This document shows, piece by piece, positions 35,284 to 44,260 of a DNA stretch of 64,000 nt. The stretch is from contig NZ_ML137712.1 in NCBI RefSeq assembly GCF_004023625.1, positions 124,001 to 188,000 on the forward strand, read 5' to 3'. The position numbers and the translations under genes are program-made. A model generated the notes under the pieces. It saw only the letters and a program-made list of their open reading frames with translations. It made no database searches and was not told where the DNA came from. Within the stretch, counting starts at the first letter, position 1. Every line of letters starts with the position of its first letter. The stretch comes from Streptomyces cavernae (GTDB lineage Bacteria > Actinomycetota > Actinomycetes > Streptomycetales > Streptomycetaceae).

Positions 35284-35658
35284 ATGCCCGTCATCCGCTC
35301 GTCCGAAGCCGTCACCCATGAGATCCACGGCGCCCGCTTCGTCTCGTACGCAACCCCCCTCACCGGCAGCAGGGAACTGTGCGCCTGGCGCGGTGAGATC
35401 CCCGGCGGCACCAAGGCTCCTCTGCACACCGTCAACCGCGAGGAGATCTTCCACCTCCTCGAAGGTGAACTCCTGATCACCCTGGACGGCCTTACCGAAC
35501 GCATCTCGGCAGGCGACACGGTCGTCATCAACCGCGGCGCCACTCTGGGGGTCGAGAATCCCACCGACCGCACCGCGGTCTCCTGGGTCACCACGTCCAT
35601 CGGCCTGGAAGCGACCCTCGCCGACGGCACCCGCCTCGCTCCCCCCTGGGCCAACTGA
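35284..35658 (+). CDS. small cupin-domain protein
   Basis: The 124-residue single cupin has GGTKAPLHTVNREEIFHLLE, which fits cupin motif 1 (G-x5-H-x-H-x3-4-E). Here the second metal His is replaced (H-T-V), and the Glu and final His (EIFHLLEG) are kept. Motif 2 is GDTVVINRGATLGVENP. It may bind metal or a small ligand; no enzyme role can be assigned. GGAGG lies before the ATG at 35,284. It is probably the main target of the divergent MarR regulator. Its stop is six bases from that of imuB. Confidence 0.88.
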   Translation: MPVIRSSEAVTHEIHGARFVSYATPLTGSRELCAWRGEIPGGTKAPLHTVNREEIFHLLEGELLITLDGLTERISAGDTVVINRGATLGVENPTDRTAVSWVTTSIGLEATLADGTRLAPPWAN

Positions 35659-35664
35659 GCCCCC

Positions 35665-36660
35665 TCATGTCGTCCGCTGGTCGTCGGCCAGGGCGGCGGC
35701 CTGAACGGCTCCGGGGCCGAAGCGGCGGCGGGCTCGATCGGCCGCCGCCTCCGCGGCGCGAGCACGGTCGTCCCCGGGGTCCAGGGAGAGTTGACGATAG
35801 GCCTCCCCGGCCGGTGACAGGTCGTCGGCGCGGAGCGCGAAGGCGCGGACTCTCGCCCGCTGCAGCCCGAGGCCGGCCAGCAGGCCCAGAGCGACCGAGG
35901 CCAGGGCGGACGAATGGCTGGTGGGCTCCGGCGGCGTGCGCGTACGCGTGGTGGAACTGCGGTCGGCGTACCGCACCGTGAGGCTGAGACGACCGGCGAC
36001 CTGGCCTTCACCGCGCAGTCGTTGGCCGATCCGGTCGGCGAGTCCCAGTACGGCCCGATGGTGTTGCGCCGGATCCAGACAGTCCCGGTCGAACACGAGG
36101 TCGTCGGTCAGATGGGCCACCGGTTCCATGGGGGTGACCGGGCGGGGGTCATGGCCGCGCGCGCGTTCGCCGAGCAGCCGGGCCTGGCCGACACCCAGAA
36201 GGCGTTGCAGGGTCGCCGGGGGCACGTCCGCGACCCGGCCGATGGTGTGCAGACCGTATCTGTCGAGCGTCGCCGCCGTGGTGCGGCCGACCCCCGGCAG
36301 TGCGGCGACCGGCCGCGGCCGCAGCCAGTCGGTGGCCCGCTCGGCGGGGACCCAGGTGGTCTCCCCCGGCGCCGACGCGTCGGCCGCCATGGCGGCCAGC
36401 ATGCGGTTGCCCGCGAGGCCGGCGCTGCTGTCGATGCCGTAGAGGGCCTTCAGACGCAACTTCGCCAACTGGACGACGTCGTAGGGAGACAGGTCGAAGT
36501 ACCTGAGTGCCGAGGTCAGATCCAGTTGGACGGCGTCCGGCGGGACCGCCTGGACGTGGGGCGTGATTCCGGACATCAGCTCGACCATGTCGTCGTACTG
36601 GTCCTCGGTCAGCTCGGCGTGCAGATGGAGGTGGGCGATGTGCCGTTGCCGCGTGGTCAT
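35665..36660 (-). CDS. imuB: ImuB-like Y-family polymerase relative, catalytically degenerate
   Basis: The 331-residue protein keeps the thumb/HhH part of Y-family polymerases (VAALPGVGRTTAATLDRYGL; RVADVPPATLQRLLGVGQAR) and the little-finger domain (ATPMEP-like RPVTPMEPVAHLTDDLVFDR). The palm is shortened: only about 40 residues separate HIAHLHLHAELT from VQLDLTSALRYF. The first catalytic Asp and the Glu of the S-x-DE motif are missing, and no fingers fit. This matches ImuB, a clamp-binding adaptor for DnaE2 that does not synthesise DNA. ATG overlaps the dnaE2 stop by four bases, so the two are made together. No imuA lies beside them. Confidence 0.85.
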   Translation of the reverse strand: MTTRQRHIAHLHLHAELTEDQYDDMVELMSGITPHVQAVPPDAVQLDLTSALRYFDLSPYDVVQLAKLRLKALYGIDSSAGLAGNRMLAAMAADASAPGETTWVPAERATDWLRPRPVAALPGVGRTTAATLDRYGLHTIGRVADVPPATLQRLLGVGQARLLGERARGHDPRPVTPMEPVAHLTDDLVFDRDCLDPAQHHRAVLGLADRIGQRLRGEGQVAGRLSLTVRYADRSSTTRTRTPPEPTSHSSALASVALGLLAGLGLQRARVRAFALRADDLSPAGEAYRQLSLDPGDDRARAAEAAADRARRRFGPGAVQAAALADDQRTT

Positions 36661-39600
36661 CCCGCGCTCCCAGGACTGCGGTGCCCCAGCTTCCTCAGGT
36701 CGGCCGAACGACTGCCGGCGGTCTGCAGATCCGCGTACGGGTGCAGCCGCGCGCCGGTGGTGCCGTTGGCCAGGGTGCGCTGCGGCTGGGCAGGGGCCGG
36801 CTGGGCCTGGTCGGGACTCGACTGCGGCTCGGCAGGAGTCGGCTGCGGATGGTCGGCGCCGAGCAGGGCCAGAGCTGCCTCGGGGCCGTGGTCGCGGCGG
36901 GCGGCGGCGATCTCGTCCAGGTCCCAGGCCATGGTGCCGACGACCGTACGGCGGGTGCCGCGCACCTGGACCGTGCCGCGCACCAGCAGCAGTCCGCTGT
37001 GGAAGACGGTGTACGCGCACGCCGGGTGGGAGTCCTCGAAGAACGCCAGGTCCACCAGGCCGGAGCCGTCCTCCAGGGTGACGAAGATGATCCGCTTGCC
37101 GCTGGCGATCGGCGGGGTCTGGGTGGAGGCCCGCACTCCGGCGACGAGGACCTGCTGACCGGGGCGCAGCCCGGCCAGATGCGCCGAGTCGGTCGCACCG
37201 ATCTCCCGCAGCAACCTGTGGTGGTGTTCCATCAGGTGCCGGGAGACGTCGATGCCGAGGGTGCTCAACTCCGCGCTCAGGGCTTCGCGCCCGGTCATCT
37301 CCGGCAGACCGCTCGGCTCCGCTCCGCCGACGGCGTTCGCGTCGATGGGCACCTGGCCCTTGCCCGCGGACCGGGTGCGGGAGGCCCGGTGGAGTTCGGC
37401 GATCTGCAGCAGCAGATCACGCCGCGTGAGGCGTCCGTCATGGAGGCGGTTCAGGGCGCCGATCTCCGCGAGGCGTTCCGCGATCGGTCTGCTGGGGTGG
37501 GCCCGCTGCCAGAAGTCCGACAGCGATCCGTACGGCTGGCCCTCTTCGATCCGTGCGCATTCGTCCTTGCTGATGCCGTGCACGGCGGACAGCGCGAGCC
37601 GGACGCCCCACCGTTCCGCGTCGGCACGCTCGACGGTGTGCCGCGCCCTGGAGTGGTTGACGTCGACGGGCAGGACCGGCACGCCATGCCGACGGGCGTC
37701 TGCGACGAGGACACGCTTGGGCCACATACCGGGGTCGTGTTCGAGCAGACCGGCCAGCAGAAAAGCCGGGTAGTGCGCCTTGAGCCAGGCGCTCTGCAGG
37801 GCCGGTACGGCGAACGCGACCGCGTGCGCCCGGCAGAAACCGTAGGACCCGAAGGCCTCGATGGTCTTCCACACCTCCTCCCGGACCTCCGCGCTGTAGC
37901 CGCGGGCGCCCGCCTCACGGTGGAACCACTCCCGAAGCGTGGGCATCCGGTCCTTCTCCCCCAGCGCCCGCCGGGCGACCTCGGCCAGGGCGTGGTCGCA
38001 GCCGGTCATCACCGACAGCGTCTCGATGATCTGCTCGTGCCAGATGGTCACGCCGTAGGTGTCGGCGAGCACCGGCTCGAGGTCCGGGTGGGCGTAGGAG
38101 GGTGTGCCGCCGTGGCGGGCGGCGATGTAACGCTCGGGCATGCCACCGGCGACCGGTCCGGGCCGGAAGAGACTGATGTCGGCGATGACGTCCTGCGGGT
38201 CACGCGGCTGCAACCGCGACAGGAGGTCCTGCTGACCGGGCGACTCGAGCTGGAAGAGGCCCAGGGTCCGGCTCTCCTGGATGAGCTTGAAGGCGAAGAC
38301 GTCGTCGAGCGGCACCTGCCGCGGGTCGTCCAGGTCGATGTGGTTGCCGGTGGTCCGTTCGATCTCGGCGACGGCGTGCGCCATCGCGGACTGCATCCGC
38401 ACGCCCAGGACGTCCAGTTTGATGTTGCCCAGCGCCTCGATCTCCTCCTTGGCCGCCATCGCCATCGGATAGTTCCCCTGGGGGGTGGGCTGCACCGGCA
38501 GCCGGTCAAGGAGCGTCGCGTCGCTGATGACCACTCCGCAGGGGTGCATGGCCATGCCGTGGACCAGGGAGTCGAGGCCCTCGGCGAGCTCCCACAGCCG
38601 CCCGTACCGGTCCGCCTCGGCCGCCAGCCGGCGCAGCTCGGGCAGTTCGGCGAGCGCGCCGGTGATGTCGGAGGCCCGCAGGTGCGGGAAGCTCTTGGCG
38701 ATCCGGTCGACCTCATCCGGCGCGATCCCCAGCGCGAGACCGGTGTCCCTGAGGGCCCTGCGCGCGCGGTAGGTCTCGGGCATCGCGGTGACCGCGACCC
38801 GCTCCTCGCCGAACCGCTCGAAGATCGTGTCGTAGCACTCCAGCCGTCTGGCGGACTCCACGTCGATGTCGATGTCCGGGAGCGAGGCCCGGCGCACGCT
38901 CAGGAAGCGTTCGAACAGCAGCCGGTGGTCGAGCGGGTTGGCGGTGGCTATGCCCAGCGCGTGGCAGACCATCGATCCCGCGCCGGAGCCGCGGGCCGCG
39001 ACCCGGATGCCCTTCTCCCGGATGTCCGCCACGGCCTGTCCGACGGCGAGGAAGTACGAGTCGTAGTTCAGCTCGGAGATCACGGAGAGCTCTTGGTCCA
39101 GGCGTTCCACGGCGGCCTGGTCCCGGTCCAGGCCACGTCGGACCATGCCGTCCTCGCACCGCCGGCGCAGCAGCCGTGCCGCGCCGCCCGGCCCGGGCTC
39201 GGCGCCGAGCACCTCCGGTTCCGGGAAGTGGGGTGTGCCCAGTCCGAGGTCGGCCACGGGGTCGACGGTGCACGCGGCCGCCGTGGCCGCGGTGTCCGCC
39301 AGCAGCCGGTCCGCCCGCCCGGGGGCCGCTCCGGCGCATGCGGCGATCCGCCGTGCGGCGTCCGCCATCGCCCGCTCGTCCTTGAGCCAGCGCTGACCGC
39401 TGTCCACGTAACGCTGGTCGATGGGCCGCAGCAGCCGTGCGGCGTCCAGGACGTCGGCGATCCGGTGCTGACCCGGGTCGGCGTAGCGGACGGCGTTGGA
39501 GAGCACGGCGGTGGTGCTGGTGCGGTCGGCCAGCGCCAGGGTGCGCGCGGCCAGTCGCAGCGACCCCGGCCCGGTGCCGGACTGCCCGTGCAGGACGGTC

Positions 39601-40154
39601 TCCAGTCTGATCCCCCTTCCGAAGATCTCGCGCCACGGTGCCAGCAGCTTCATCGCGACGTCCTCCCGGCCCGCCGCCAGTGCCCGCACGGGCTCCGAGA
39701 GCGGTCCGAGCAGCACGACCAGGCCCGGGCCGCCGTGCTCGCGCAGCGCCTCCCACGGCACCACCACCGGTGCCGCACCGGCCGCGGTGCCGGCGTGCGC
39801 GGCCGATGTGATGCGGCACAGTCGTGCCCATCCGGCGCGGTCCTGCGCGAGCAGCACGAACCGCAGCGGCGGCTCGATCACGTGTGCGCCACCGCGCGCC
39901 GGGGTGCGGCGCCGCAGCGCGGGGGGCGGGGGCGCGACGGCCGCCACCGCGAGATCGACGCCGAAGACCGGACGGACCCCGGTCCCGGCGCAGGCCAGCG
40001 CGAACCGGACGACGCCGGTGACCGTGTCCCGGTCGGTGAGCGCGAGCGTCGCCATACCGCGCTCGGCCGCCCGCCGGACGAGATGCTCGGGGTGGGCGGC
40101 GCCGTAGCGAACGGAGTAACCGGACGCGACGTGCAGATGGGCGTAGCCCGTCAT
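36657..40154 (-). CDS. dnaE2: error-prone DNA polymerase III alpha subunit DnaE2
   Basis: The 1,165-residue C-family polymerase used for mutagenic lesion bypass has an N-terminal PHP domain (YAHLHVASGYSVRYGAAHPE; LALTDRDTVTG). Palm motifs are GSGAGSMVCHALGIATANPL and the catalytic LPDIDIDVESARR (about residues 424-428). The fingers contain FRPGPVAGGMPERY, followed by an HhH region and an OB fold (VLVAGVRASTQTPP). There is no extra proofreading domain. GGAGG is six bases before the ATG. With the overlapping ImuB gene it forms the mutasome, usually induced by LexA release after DNA damage. Confidence 0.96.
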   Translation of the reverse strand: MTGYAHLHVASGYSVRYGAAHPEHLVRRAAERGMATLALTDRDTVTGVVRFALACAGTGVRPVFGVDLAVAAVAPPPPALRRRTPARGGAHVIEPPLRFVLLAQDRAGWARLCRITSAAHAGTAAGAAPVVVPWEALREHGGPGLVVLLGPLSEPVRALAAGREDVAMKLLAPWREIFGRGIRLETVLHGQSGTGPGSLRLAARTLALADRTSTTAVLSNAVRYADPGQHRIADVLDAARLLRPIDQRYVDSGQRWLKDERAMADAARRIAACAGAAPGRADRLLADTAATAAACTVDPVADLGLGTPHFPEPEVLGAEPGPGGAARLLRRRCEDGMVRRGLDRDQAAVERLDQELSVISELNYDSYFLAVGQAVADIREKGIRVAARGSGAGSMVCHALGIATANPLDHRLLFERFLSVRRASLPDIDIDVESARRLECYDTIFERFGEERVAVTAMPETYRARRALRDTGLALGIAPDEVDRIAKSFPHLRASDITGALAELPELRRLAAEADRYGRLWELAEGLDSLVHGMAMHPCGVVISDATLLDRLPVQPTPQGNYPMAMAAKEEIEALGNIKLDVLGVRMQSAMAHAVAEIERTTGNHIDLDDPRQVPLDDVFAFKLIQESRTLGLFQLESPGQQDLLSRLQPRDPQDVIADISLFRPGPVAGGMPERYIAARHGGTPSYAHPDLEPVLADTYGVTIWHEQIIETLSVMTGCDHALAEVARRALGEKDRMPTLREWFHREAGARGYSAEVREEVWKTIEAFGSYGFCRAHAVAFAVPALQSAWLKAHYPAFLLAGLLEHDPGMWPKRVLVADARRHGVPVLPVDVNHSRARHTVERADAERWGVRLALSAVHGISKDECARIEEGQPYGSLSDFWQRAHPSRPIAERLAEIGALNRLHDGRLTRRDLLLQIAELHRASRTRSAGKGQVPIDANAVGGAEPSGLPEMTGREALSAELSTLGIDVSRHLMEHHHRLLREIGATDSAHLAGLRPGQQVLVAGVRASTQTPPIASGKRIIFVTLEDGSGLVDLAFFEDSHPACAYTVFHSGLLLVRGTVQVRGTRRTVVGTMAWDLDEIAAARRDHGPEAALALLGADHPQPTPAEPQSSPDQAQPAPAQPQRTLANGTTGARLHPYADLQTAGSRSADLRKLGHRSPGSAG

Positions 40155-40256
40155 GCCGCACCTCCATCACTCCACCCCTTTTCAGCCGTACGCAGCTCCA
40201 GCCCTACACGTTTCCAGCCATACGTACGATACGCCCGATATGTTCATCGCACTTGC

Positions 40257-40315
40257 GTTCGATTACTCTAACCCCATCACCCCCGGGCGGCGACGCTATT
40301 CGAACACATGATCGC
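40257..40315. promoter_or_regulatory. possible LexA half-sites upstream of dnaE2
   Basis: GTTCGA at 40,257-40,262 and TCGAACACATGATCGC at 40,300-40,315 resemble the actinobacterial SOS box TCGAAC-N4-GTTCGA. The second fits one arm fully and the other only in part. Given the mutasome next to it, one may be a weak LexA operator; the match is incomplete. Confidence 0.3.
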
Positions 40316-40405
40316 TTTTCTCGGCATCCGGACGGCACGACCCAGGTCGACCATTCGGCCCCCTCCCACCTGCACGGAAGCCGGGAGGACCGGAGCGTTG
40401 AGGGC

Positions 40406-41401
40406 ATGACGCGGACCCGCAGGCCCCTTCTCACGGAGGTGAAGGACGCCGTCACTGCGCGGGCCGCCCTGCTCGTCATCGGGGCGATCGTGCTTCAGCT
40501 CCTCTTCATCGCCTCGTTCGTCGGAGCGCTGCACGACCCGGAGATGCGGGACGTGCCCTTCGGGATCGTCACCCCGCGGCAGGTCGCTCCGGAGGCGGTG
40601 GCGCGGCTGGAGCAGCTGCCCGGCGATCCGCTGGAGCCACGGGCGATCGCGGACCTGTCGGCCGCCCGGCAGCGGATCCTCGACCGGGAGATCGACGGGG
40701 CGCTGATCATCGACGCCCGGAGCACCACCGACACCCTGCTCGTCTCCTCCGGTGGCGGCACCGTGTCGGCCGAGGCGCTGCAGACGCTCATGGAGACGCT
40801 GGCGCGGGCCGAGCGGCGCACGCTCCGGACCGTGGACGTGGCCCCGGTCTCCGCCGCGGACTTCGACGGACTGACGTCCTTCCACCTGGTCGTCGGCTGG
40901 TGCGCCGGGGGCTGTCTGTACGGGGCGATCCTGGCGATCACCCCGCGCCGCGCCACGATCCGGCTCGGAGCGCTGGCGCTCGTCTCGGTCCTGGGCGGGC
41001 TCGGCGGTGCGGTGATCGTCGGTCCGGTACTCGGCGCCCTGCCCGGCGGTGTGTTCGCCCTCTGGGGGCTCGGCGCCCTGGTCGTCTTCGCGGCCGGCGC
41101 GACGACGCTGGCCCTCCGCAGCGTCTTCGGGGTCGCCGGCATCGGCCTGGCGATCCTGCTGGTGGTGATCGCGGGCAGTGCGAGCGCGGGCGGCGCCGTC
41201 CCCTTCCCGATGCTGCCGCCGTTCTGGAGGGGGATCGGCCCGGCGCTGCCGCCGGGGGCGGGAACGTGGGCGGCGCGCTCGATCGCGTACTTCGGCGGGA
41301 ACGGCCTGCGGGAGTCCCTGCTGGTGCTGTCGGGCTGGGCGGTGGCGGGGGTGTCGGTGACACTGCTGACGGCGTCGTTCAGGCGGCGGATCACCCCGTG
41401 A
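40406..41401 (+). CDS. ABC-2/YhgE-like multi-pass membrane protein
   Basis: The 331-residue protein has one N-terminal helix (ALLVIGAIVLQLLFIASFVG) and an external domain of about 130 residues (DVPFGIVTPRQVAPEAVARL; REIDGALIIDARSTTDTLLV). A C-terminal block of five or six helices follows. This layout is that of the ABC-2/YhgE-Pip type, often used in export of envelope molecules. No ATPase gene adjoins it. The ATG at 40,406 has GAGGGC just upstream; longer in-frame starts are out of family. It diverges from dnaE2. Confidence 0.78.
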   Translation: MTRTRRPLLTEVKDAVTARAALLVIGAIVLQLLFIASFVGALHDPEMRDVPFGIVTPRQVAPEAVARLEQLPGDPLEPRAIADLSAARQRILDREIDGALIIDARSTTDTLLVSSGGGTVSAEALQTLMETLARAERRTLRTVDVAPVSAADFDGLTSFHLVVGWCAGGCLYGAILAITPRRATIRLGALALVSVLGGLGGAVIVGPVLGALPGGVFALWGLGALVVFAAGATTLALRSVFGVAGIGLAILLVVIAGSASAGGAVPFPMLPPFWRGIGPALPPGAGTWAARSIAYFGGNGLRESLLVLSGWAVAGVSVTLLTASFRRRITP

Positions 41402-41409
41402 AAGCACAA

Positions 41410-41440
41410 GGGCCCCACCCCCTACCCGGGGGCGGGGCCC
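41410..41440. terminator. bidirectional terminator
   Basis: A 13-bp GC stem with one mismatch (41,410-41,422 against 41,428-41,440, five-base loop) lies in the 47-bp gap between the convergent membrane protein and streptogrisin D-like genes. Confidence 0.8.
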
Positions 41441-41448
41441 GAACTACG

Positions 41449-42531
41449 TCAGCCGATCTCCGCCCCGAAGGTGCTGAGCGCCTCCGTCACCGGCTGGAAG
41501 AACGTCTCCCCACCGGAGGTGCAGTCACCACTGCCGCCGGAGGTGAGACCGATCGCGGTGTCGCCCGAGAAGAGCGAGCCGCCGCTGTCGCCGGGTTCGG
41601 CGCAGACATCGGTCTGGATGAGGCCGTTGACGATGTCACCGTTGCCGTAGTTCACGGTGGCGTCCAGACCGGTGACCGTACCGCTGTCCACCTGGGTCGT
41701 GGAGCCGCTGCGGGTCACCTCCTGGCCGACGGTGGCGTCGCCCGCCTTGGTGATCTTCTGGGTCGAGCCGTTGTAGAGGTTGACCTCGCTCGGACGGTCC
41801 ACCTCCGCCGTGTACTTGACCAGCCCGAAGTCGTTCTCGGGGAAGCTGGACTCCTCGTTGGTGCCGATCTCCTGACCGCCGGAGTCCGACCAGGTGGAGA
41901 TCGACTCGGTGCAGTGACCGGCCGTGATGAAGTACGGCTCGCCGTCCTTGACCACGTTGAAGCCGAGGGAGCATCGGCCGCCACCACCGGTGATGGCGTC
42001 GCCACCCGCGATGAAGGGCTTGAACTCCCCCTTCGTACGTTTGAGTTCGGCCTTGCCGCCAAGAGCGTCCACGACCTTGGTGAGCTTGGCCCACTCGGCC
42101 TTGGAGACGGTGCGGTCCGCGGTGACGACCACCTTGTTGGTCTCGGGGTTCGTCGCCCACGAGGTGCCGGGGATGGTGGCGTCCTTCTTGAGCGTCATAC
42201 GGGCGCTCGTCAGCTCCGCGAGCGAGTTCTTGACGACTCTGACCTTGGCTCCTGCCGCCGCCGCGGCCTTCGCCGCGTCCTCGCTGAGCACATTGACGAC
42301 GAGGTTCCTGGCCTTGGCGTCGTAGTACGTTCCGGCCGCCTCGACGCCGAGGTCCTTGCCGAGCGTCGAGGCGAGCTTTCCGGCCGCGACGACCGAGAGC
42401 GTCTCGGGGGCGGGGGTTGCGGCGTGCTCGCTGGCGTTCGCAGTCTGGAAGGTGACTCCTGCGGCGACCAGTGCGGCGATACCCGCACCCGCCACGGCTG
42501 CACGCCGCTTGGGTATGCGTCGGTGCTTCAA
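41449..42531 (-). CDS. sprD: streptogrisin D-like secreted serine protease (S1E)
   Basis: The 360-residue preproprotease has a signal peptide and an alpha-lytic-type propeptide (KLASTLGKDLGVEAAGTYYD; LKRTKGEFKPF). The mature enzyme begins near [20 protein letters not shown], with His206 (TAGHC), Asp233 (ENDFGLVKY) and Ser316 (EPGDSGG), and paired cysteines. The sequence resembles SGPD more than SGPB. The start is a TTG at 42,531 with AGGAGG seven bases upstream; no other start fits the family. Such proteases feed on external protein and are usually made during morphological development. Confidence 0.93.
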   Translation of the reverse strand: MKHRRIPKRRAAVAGAGIAALVAAGVTFQTANASEHAATPAPETLSVVAAGKLASTLGKDLGVEAAGTYYDAKARNLVVNVLSEDAAKAAAAAGAKVRVVKNSLAELTSARMTLKKDATIPGTSWATNPETNKVVVTADRTVSKAEWAKLTKVVDALGGKAELKRTKGEFKPFIAGGDAITGGGGRCSLGFNVVKDGEPYFITAGHCTESISTWSDSGGQEIGTNEESSFPENDFGLVKYTAEVDRPSEVNLYNGSTQKITKAGDATVGQEVTRSGSTTQVDSGTVTGLDATVNYGNGDIVNGLIQTDVCAEPGDSGGSLFSGDTAIGLTSGGSGDCTSGGETFFQPVTEALSTFGAEIG

Positions 42532-43186
42532 CCTACGTCCTCCTGTGGGGGGTCGACACCGGCGATTGTGGGGAACACCGGTGCCGCGAAAAGGGTACGA
42601 GCAGGGGCTCGACGTGCTGTGAAGCCGCCCCGCCCATTGGACGGCGCCCACTATTCCGAGGCGTACAGGGAGCACACAAGGTCGACTTCAGGCCGCGCAC
42701 GAGCAAACGCGGTGCGCCTGCCGCGAGTTGCTCCACCCCGGTCACACCACGTCAGTTCGCAATGCAAACACTACGAGCGAGTAACTTTTTCCGGTCCGTG
42801 AGGTCTAGTCCTGTCCAAATCCAGCCCCCACAGCGACCGTTCGCCGATACACGTGCGGAGGCCCCCGGTTGACGCGGTGAAGATTGAGCGAAGGCCCACC
42901 CGCGAACCAACGCAACGGGACGTGCGCAAAGGACGTGCGCCCCCACGACCCGCAGCCGCGAACCATCGGTAGGGGACGTGCCGGACTCTCCGCCCGCAGC
43001 GGCTGGCGCTCGGGTCACCCAGCCCATTCCGTGAAACATGGAACGCTCCCCCGCTCTCGGCTTCGCTCGGGCGGGGGACCCCCATGACCGAGGGCGGAGA
43101 GTCCGGCGCGGCCCCGACCCGGGAACCGACAGCAGGCGCACCGGGCCCCGTAACCCACCCCAGGCAATACGCAAGGCCTGAGCCCA
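42532..43186. other. 655-bp gap between two minus-strand genes
   Basis: No gene with a ribosome site and proper codon use is seen. The part near 42,770 is AT-richer (GTAACTTTTTCCGG) and probably holds the sprD-like promoter. The part 42,980-43,107 is a composite inverted repeat listed separately. The remainder is short GACGTGC- and GCGAACC-type phrases. Confidence 0.5.
42980..43107. repeat. composite inverted-repeat element 1 (CTCCCCC core)
   Basis: A perfect 16-bp inverted repeat (GCCGGACTCTCCGCCC at 42,980-42,995, complement at 43,092-43,107) encloses a 41-base core at 43,045-43,085. The core starts GCTCCCCCGCTCTCGG and ends GGGGGACCCCCAT. The same core recurs at 63,442-63,486 inside a second element with unrelated arms. 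It lies between the slipin 3' end and the sprD-like promoter. Confidence 0.75.
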
Positions 43187-44260
43187 CTACTGCGCCACGA
43201 GCCCCTGCCCATCAGCCCGCTCACCCACGACCTGCCCCGGCGCCGACGCCACAACCGGTGCGACAGCCGGTGCGACAGCCGACTCGACCGCCGACTCGAC
43301 CGCCGCTTGGGCCACCTGCCCCTGAGCCATAGGCGCAGCTACCCCGGCAAGCCGCTGCACCTCCGCCAACAACTGCTGGAGGACCTCAGACCGCCCGGCC
43401 TCCCGAACTCCAGTCTCCTGACCCACAAGCCGCTCAACCTGAGCCAGAAGCCGCCGCACCTCGGACTGCGCCTGCACCTCCGCCTGCGGCACTCCACCCC
43501 CACCCTGCGCACGCTCCAGAAAGCGCAACAACTCCACCGGGAACGGCAGCACGAGCGTGGAGTTCTTCTCGGCGGCCACCGCCACCACCGTCTGCAGCAA
43601 CCGAAGTTGCAGTGCCGCAGGCGACTCGGACATCTGTTGTGCGGCCTCCGCCAGCTTCTTCGAGGCCTGGAGTTCCGCGTCGGCGTTGATGACGCGAGCC
43701 CGGCGTTCCCGGTCCGCCTCGGCCTGCCGGGCCATGGACCGTTTCATGGTCTCCGGCAGCGAGACGTCCTTGATCTCGACCCGGTCGATGGAGACACCCC
43801 ACTCGACGGCCGGGCTGTCGATCATCAACTCCAGCCCCTGGTTGAGCTTTTCGCGGTTGGAGAGCAGATCGTCCAGCTCACTCTTGCCGATGATGGACCG
43901 CAACGAGGTCTGCGCCATCTGCGAGACGGCGAACTTGTAGTTCTCGACGCGCACGATCGCGTCGGGCGCGTCGATCACCTTGAAGTACACGACCGCGTCC
44001 ACCCGTACCGTGACGTTGTCCCGGGTGATGCCCTCCTGCGCGGGCACAGGCAGCGTCACGATCTGCATGTTGACCTTACGGAGCTTGTCCACGAACGGCA
44101 CGATCATGGTGAACCCGGGTCCGCGCACATCCGGGCGCAGTCTCCCCAGCCGGAAGACCACACCCCGCTCGTACTGTTTGACGACCCTGGCAGCCGCCGC
44201 CACATACGCGGCTCCAGCGAACGCGACGGTCACTCCCGCCGCCACCAGCTCCTCCACCAT
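43187..44260 (-). CDS. slipin / SPFH (band 7) membrane protein
   Basis: The 357-residue protein has one N-terminal helix (LVAAGVTVAFAGAAYVAAAA), then the SPFH domain (VVKQYERGVVFRLGRLRPDV; ITRDNVTVRVDAVVYFKVID; SLRSIIGKSELDDLLSNREK). A helical region follows (RQAEADRERRARVINADAEL) and a Gln/Ala/Val-rich tail of about 100 residues with AVESAVESAVAPAVAP repeats. Slipins oligomerise on membranes and organise protein microdomains; some act with NfeD-type or FtsH-type proteases, none of which is here. The ATG at 44,260 follows GGGGGCC. The tail is longer than usual for the family. Confidence 0.92.
   Translation of the reverse strand: MVEELVAAGVTVAFAGAAYVAAAARVVKQYERGVVFRLGRLRPDVRGPGFTMIVPFVDKLRKVNMQIVTLPVPAQEGITRDNVTVRVDAVVYFKVIDAPDAIVRVENYKFAVSQMAQTSLRSIIGKSELDDLLSNREKLNQGLELMIDSPAVEWGVSIDRVEIKDVSLPETMKRSMARQAEADRERRARVINADAELQASKKLAEAAQQMSESPAALQLRLLQTVVAVAAEKNSTLVLPFPVELLRFLERAQGGGGVPQAEVQAQSEVRRLLAQVERLVGQETGVREAGRSEVLQQLLAEVQRLAGVAAPMAQGQVAQAAVESAVESAVAPAVAPVVASAPGQVVGERADGQGLVAQ

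Noticed and set aside
36681..40271. 1,196-codon plus-strand frame opposite dnaE2
   Set aside because: It is a GC-skew shadow of dnaE2 with no motif; dnaE2 has all polymerase motifs and a ribosome site.
42752..43174. 140-codon minus-strand frame in the 655-bp gap
   Set aside because: It runs through the composite inverted repeat, has no ribosome site and an unnatural Gly/Arg/Ser composition.
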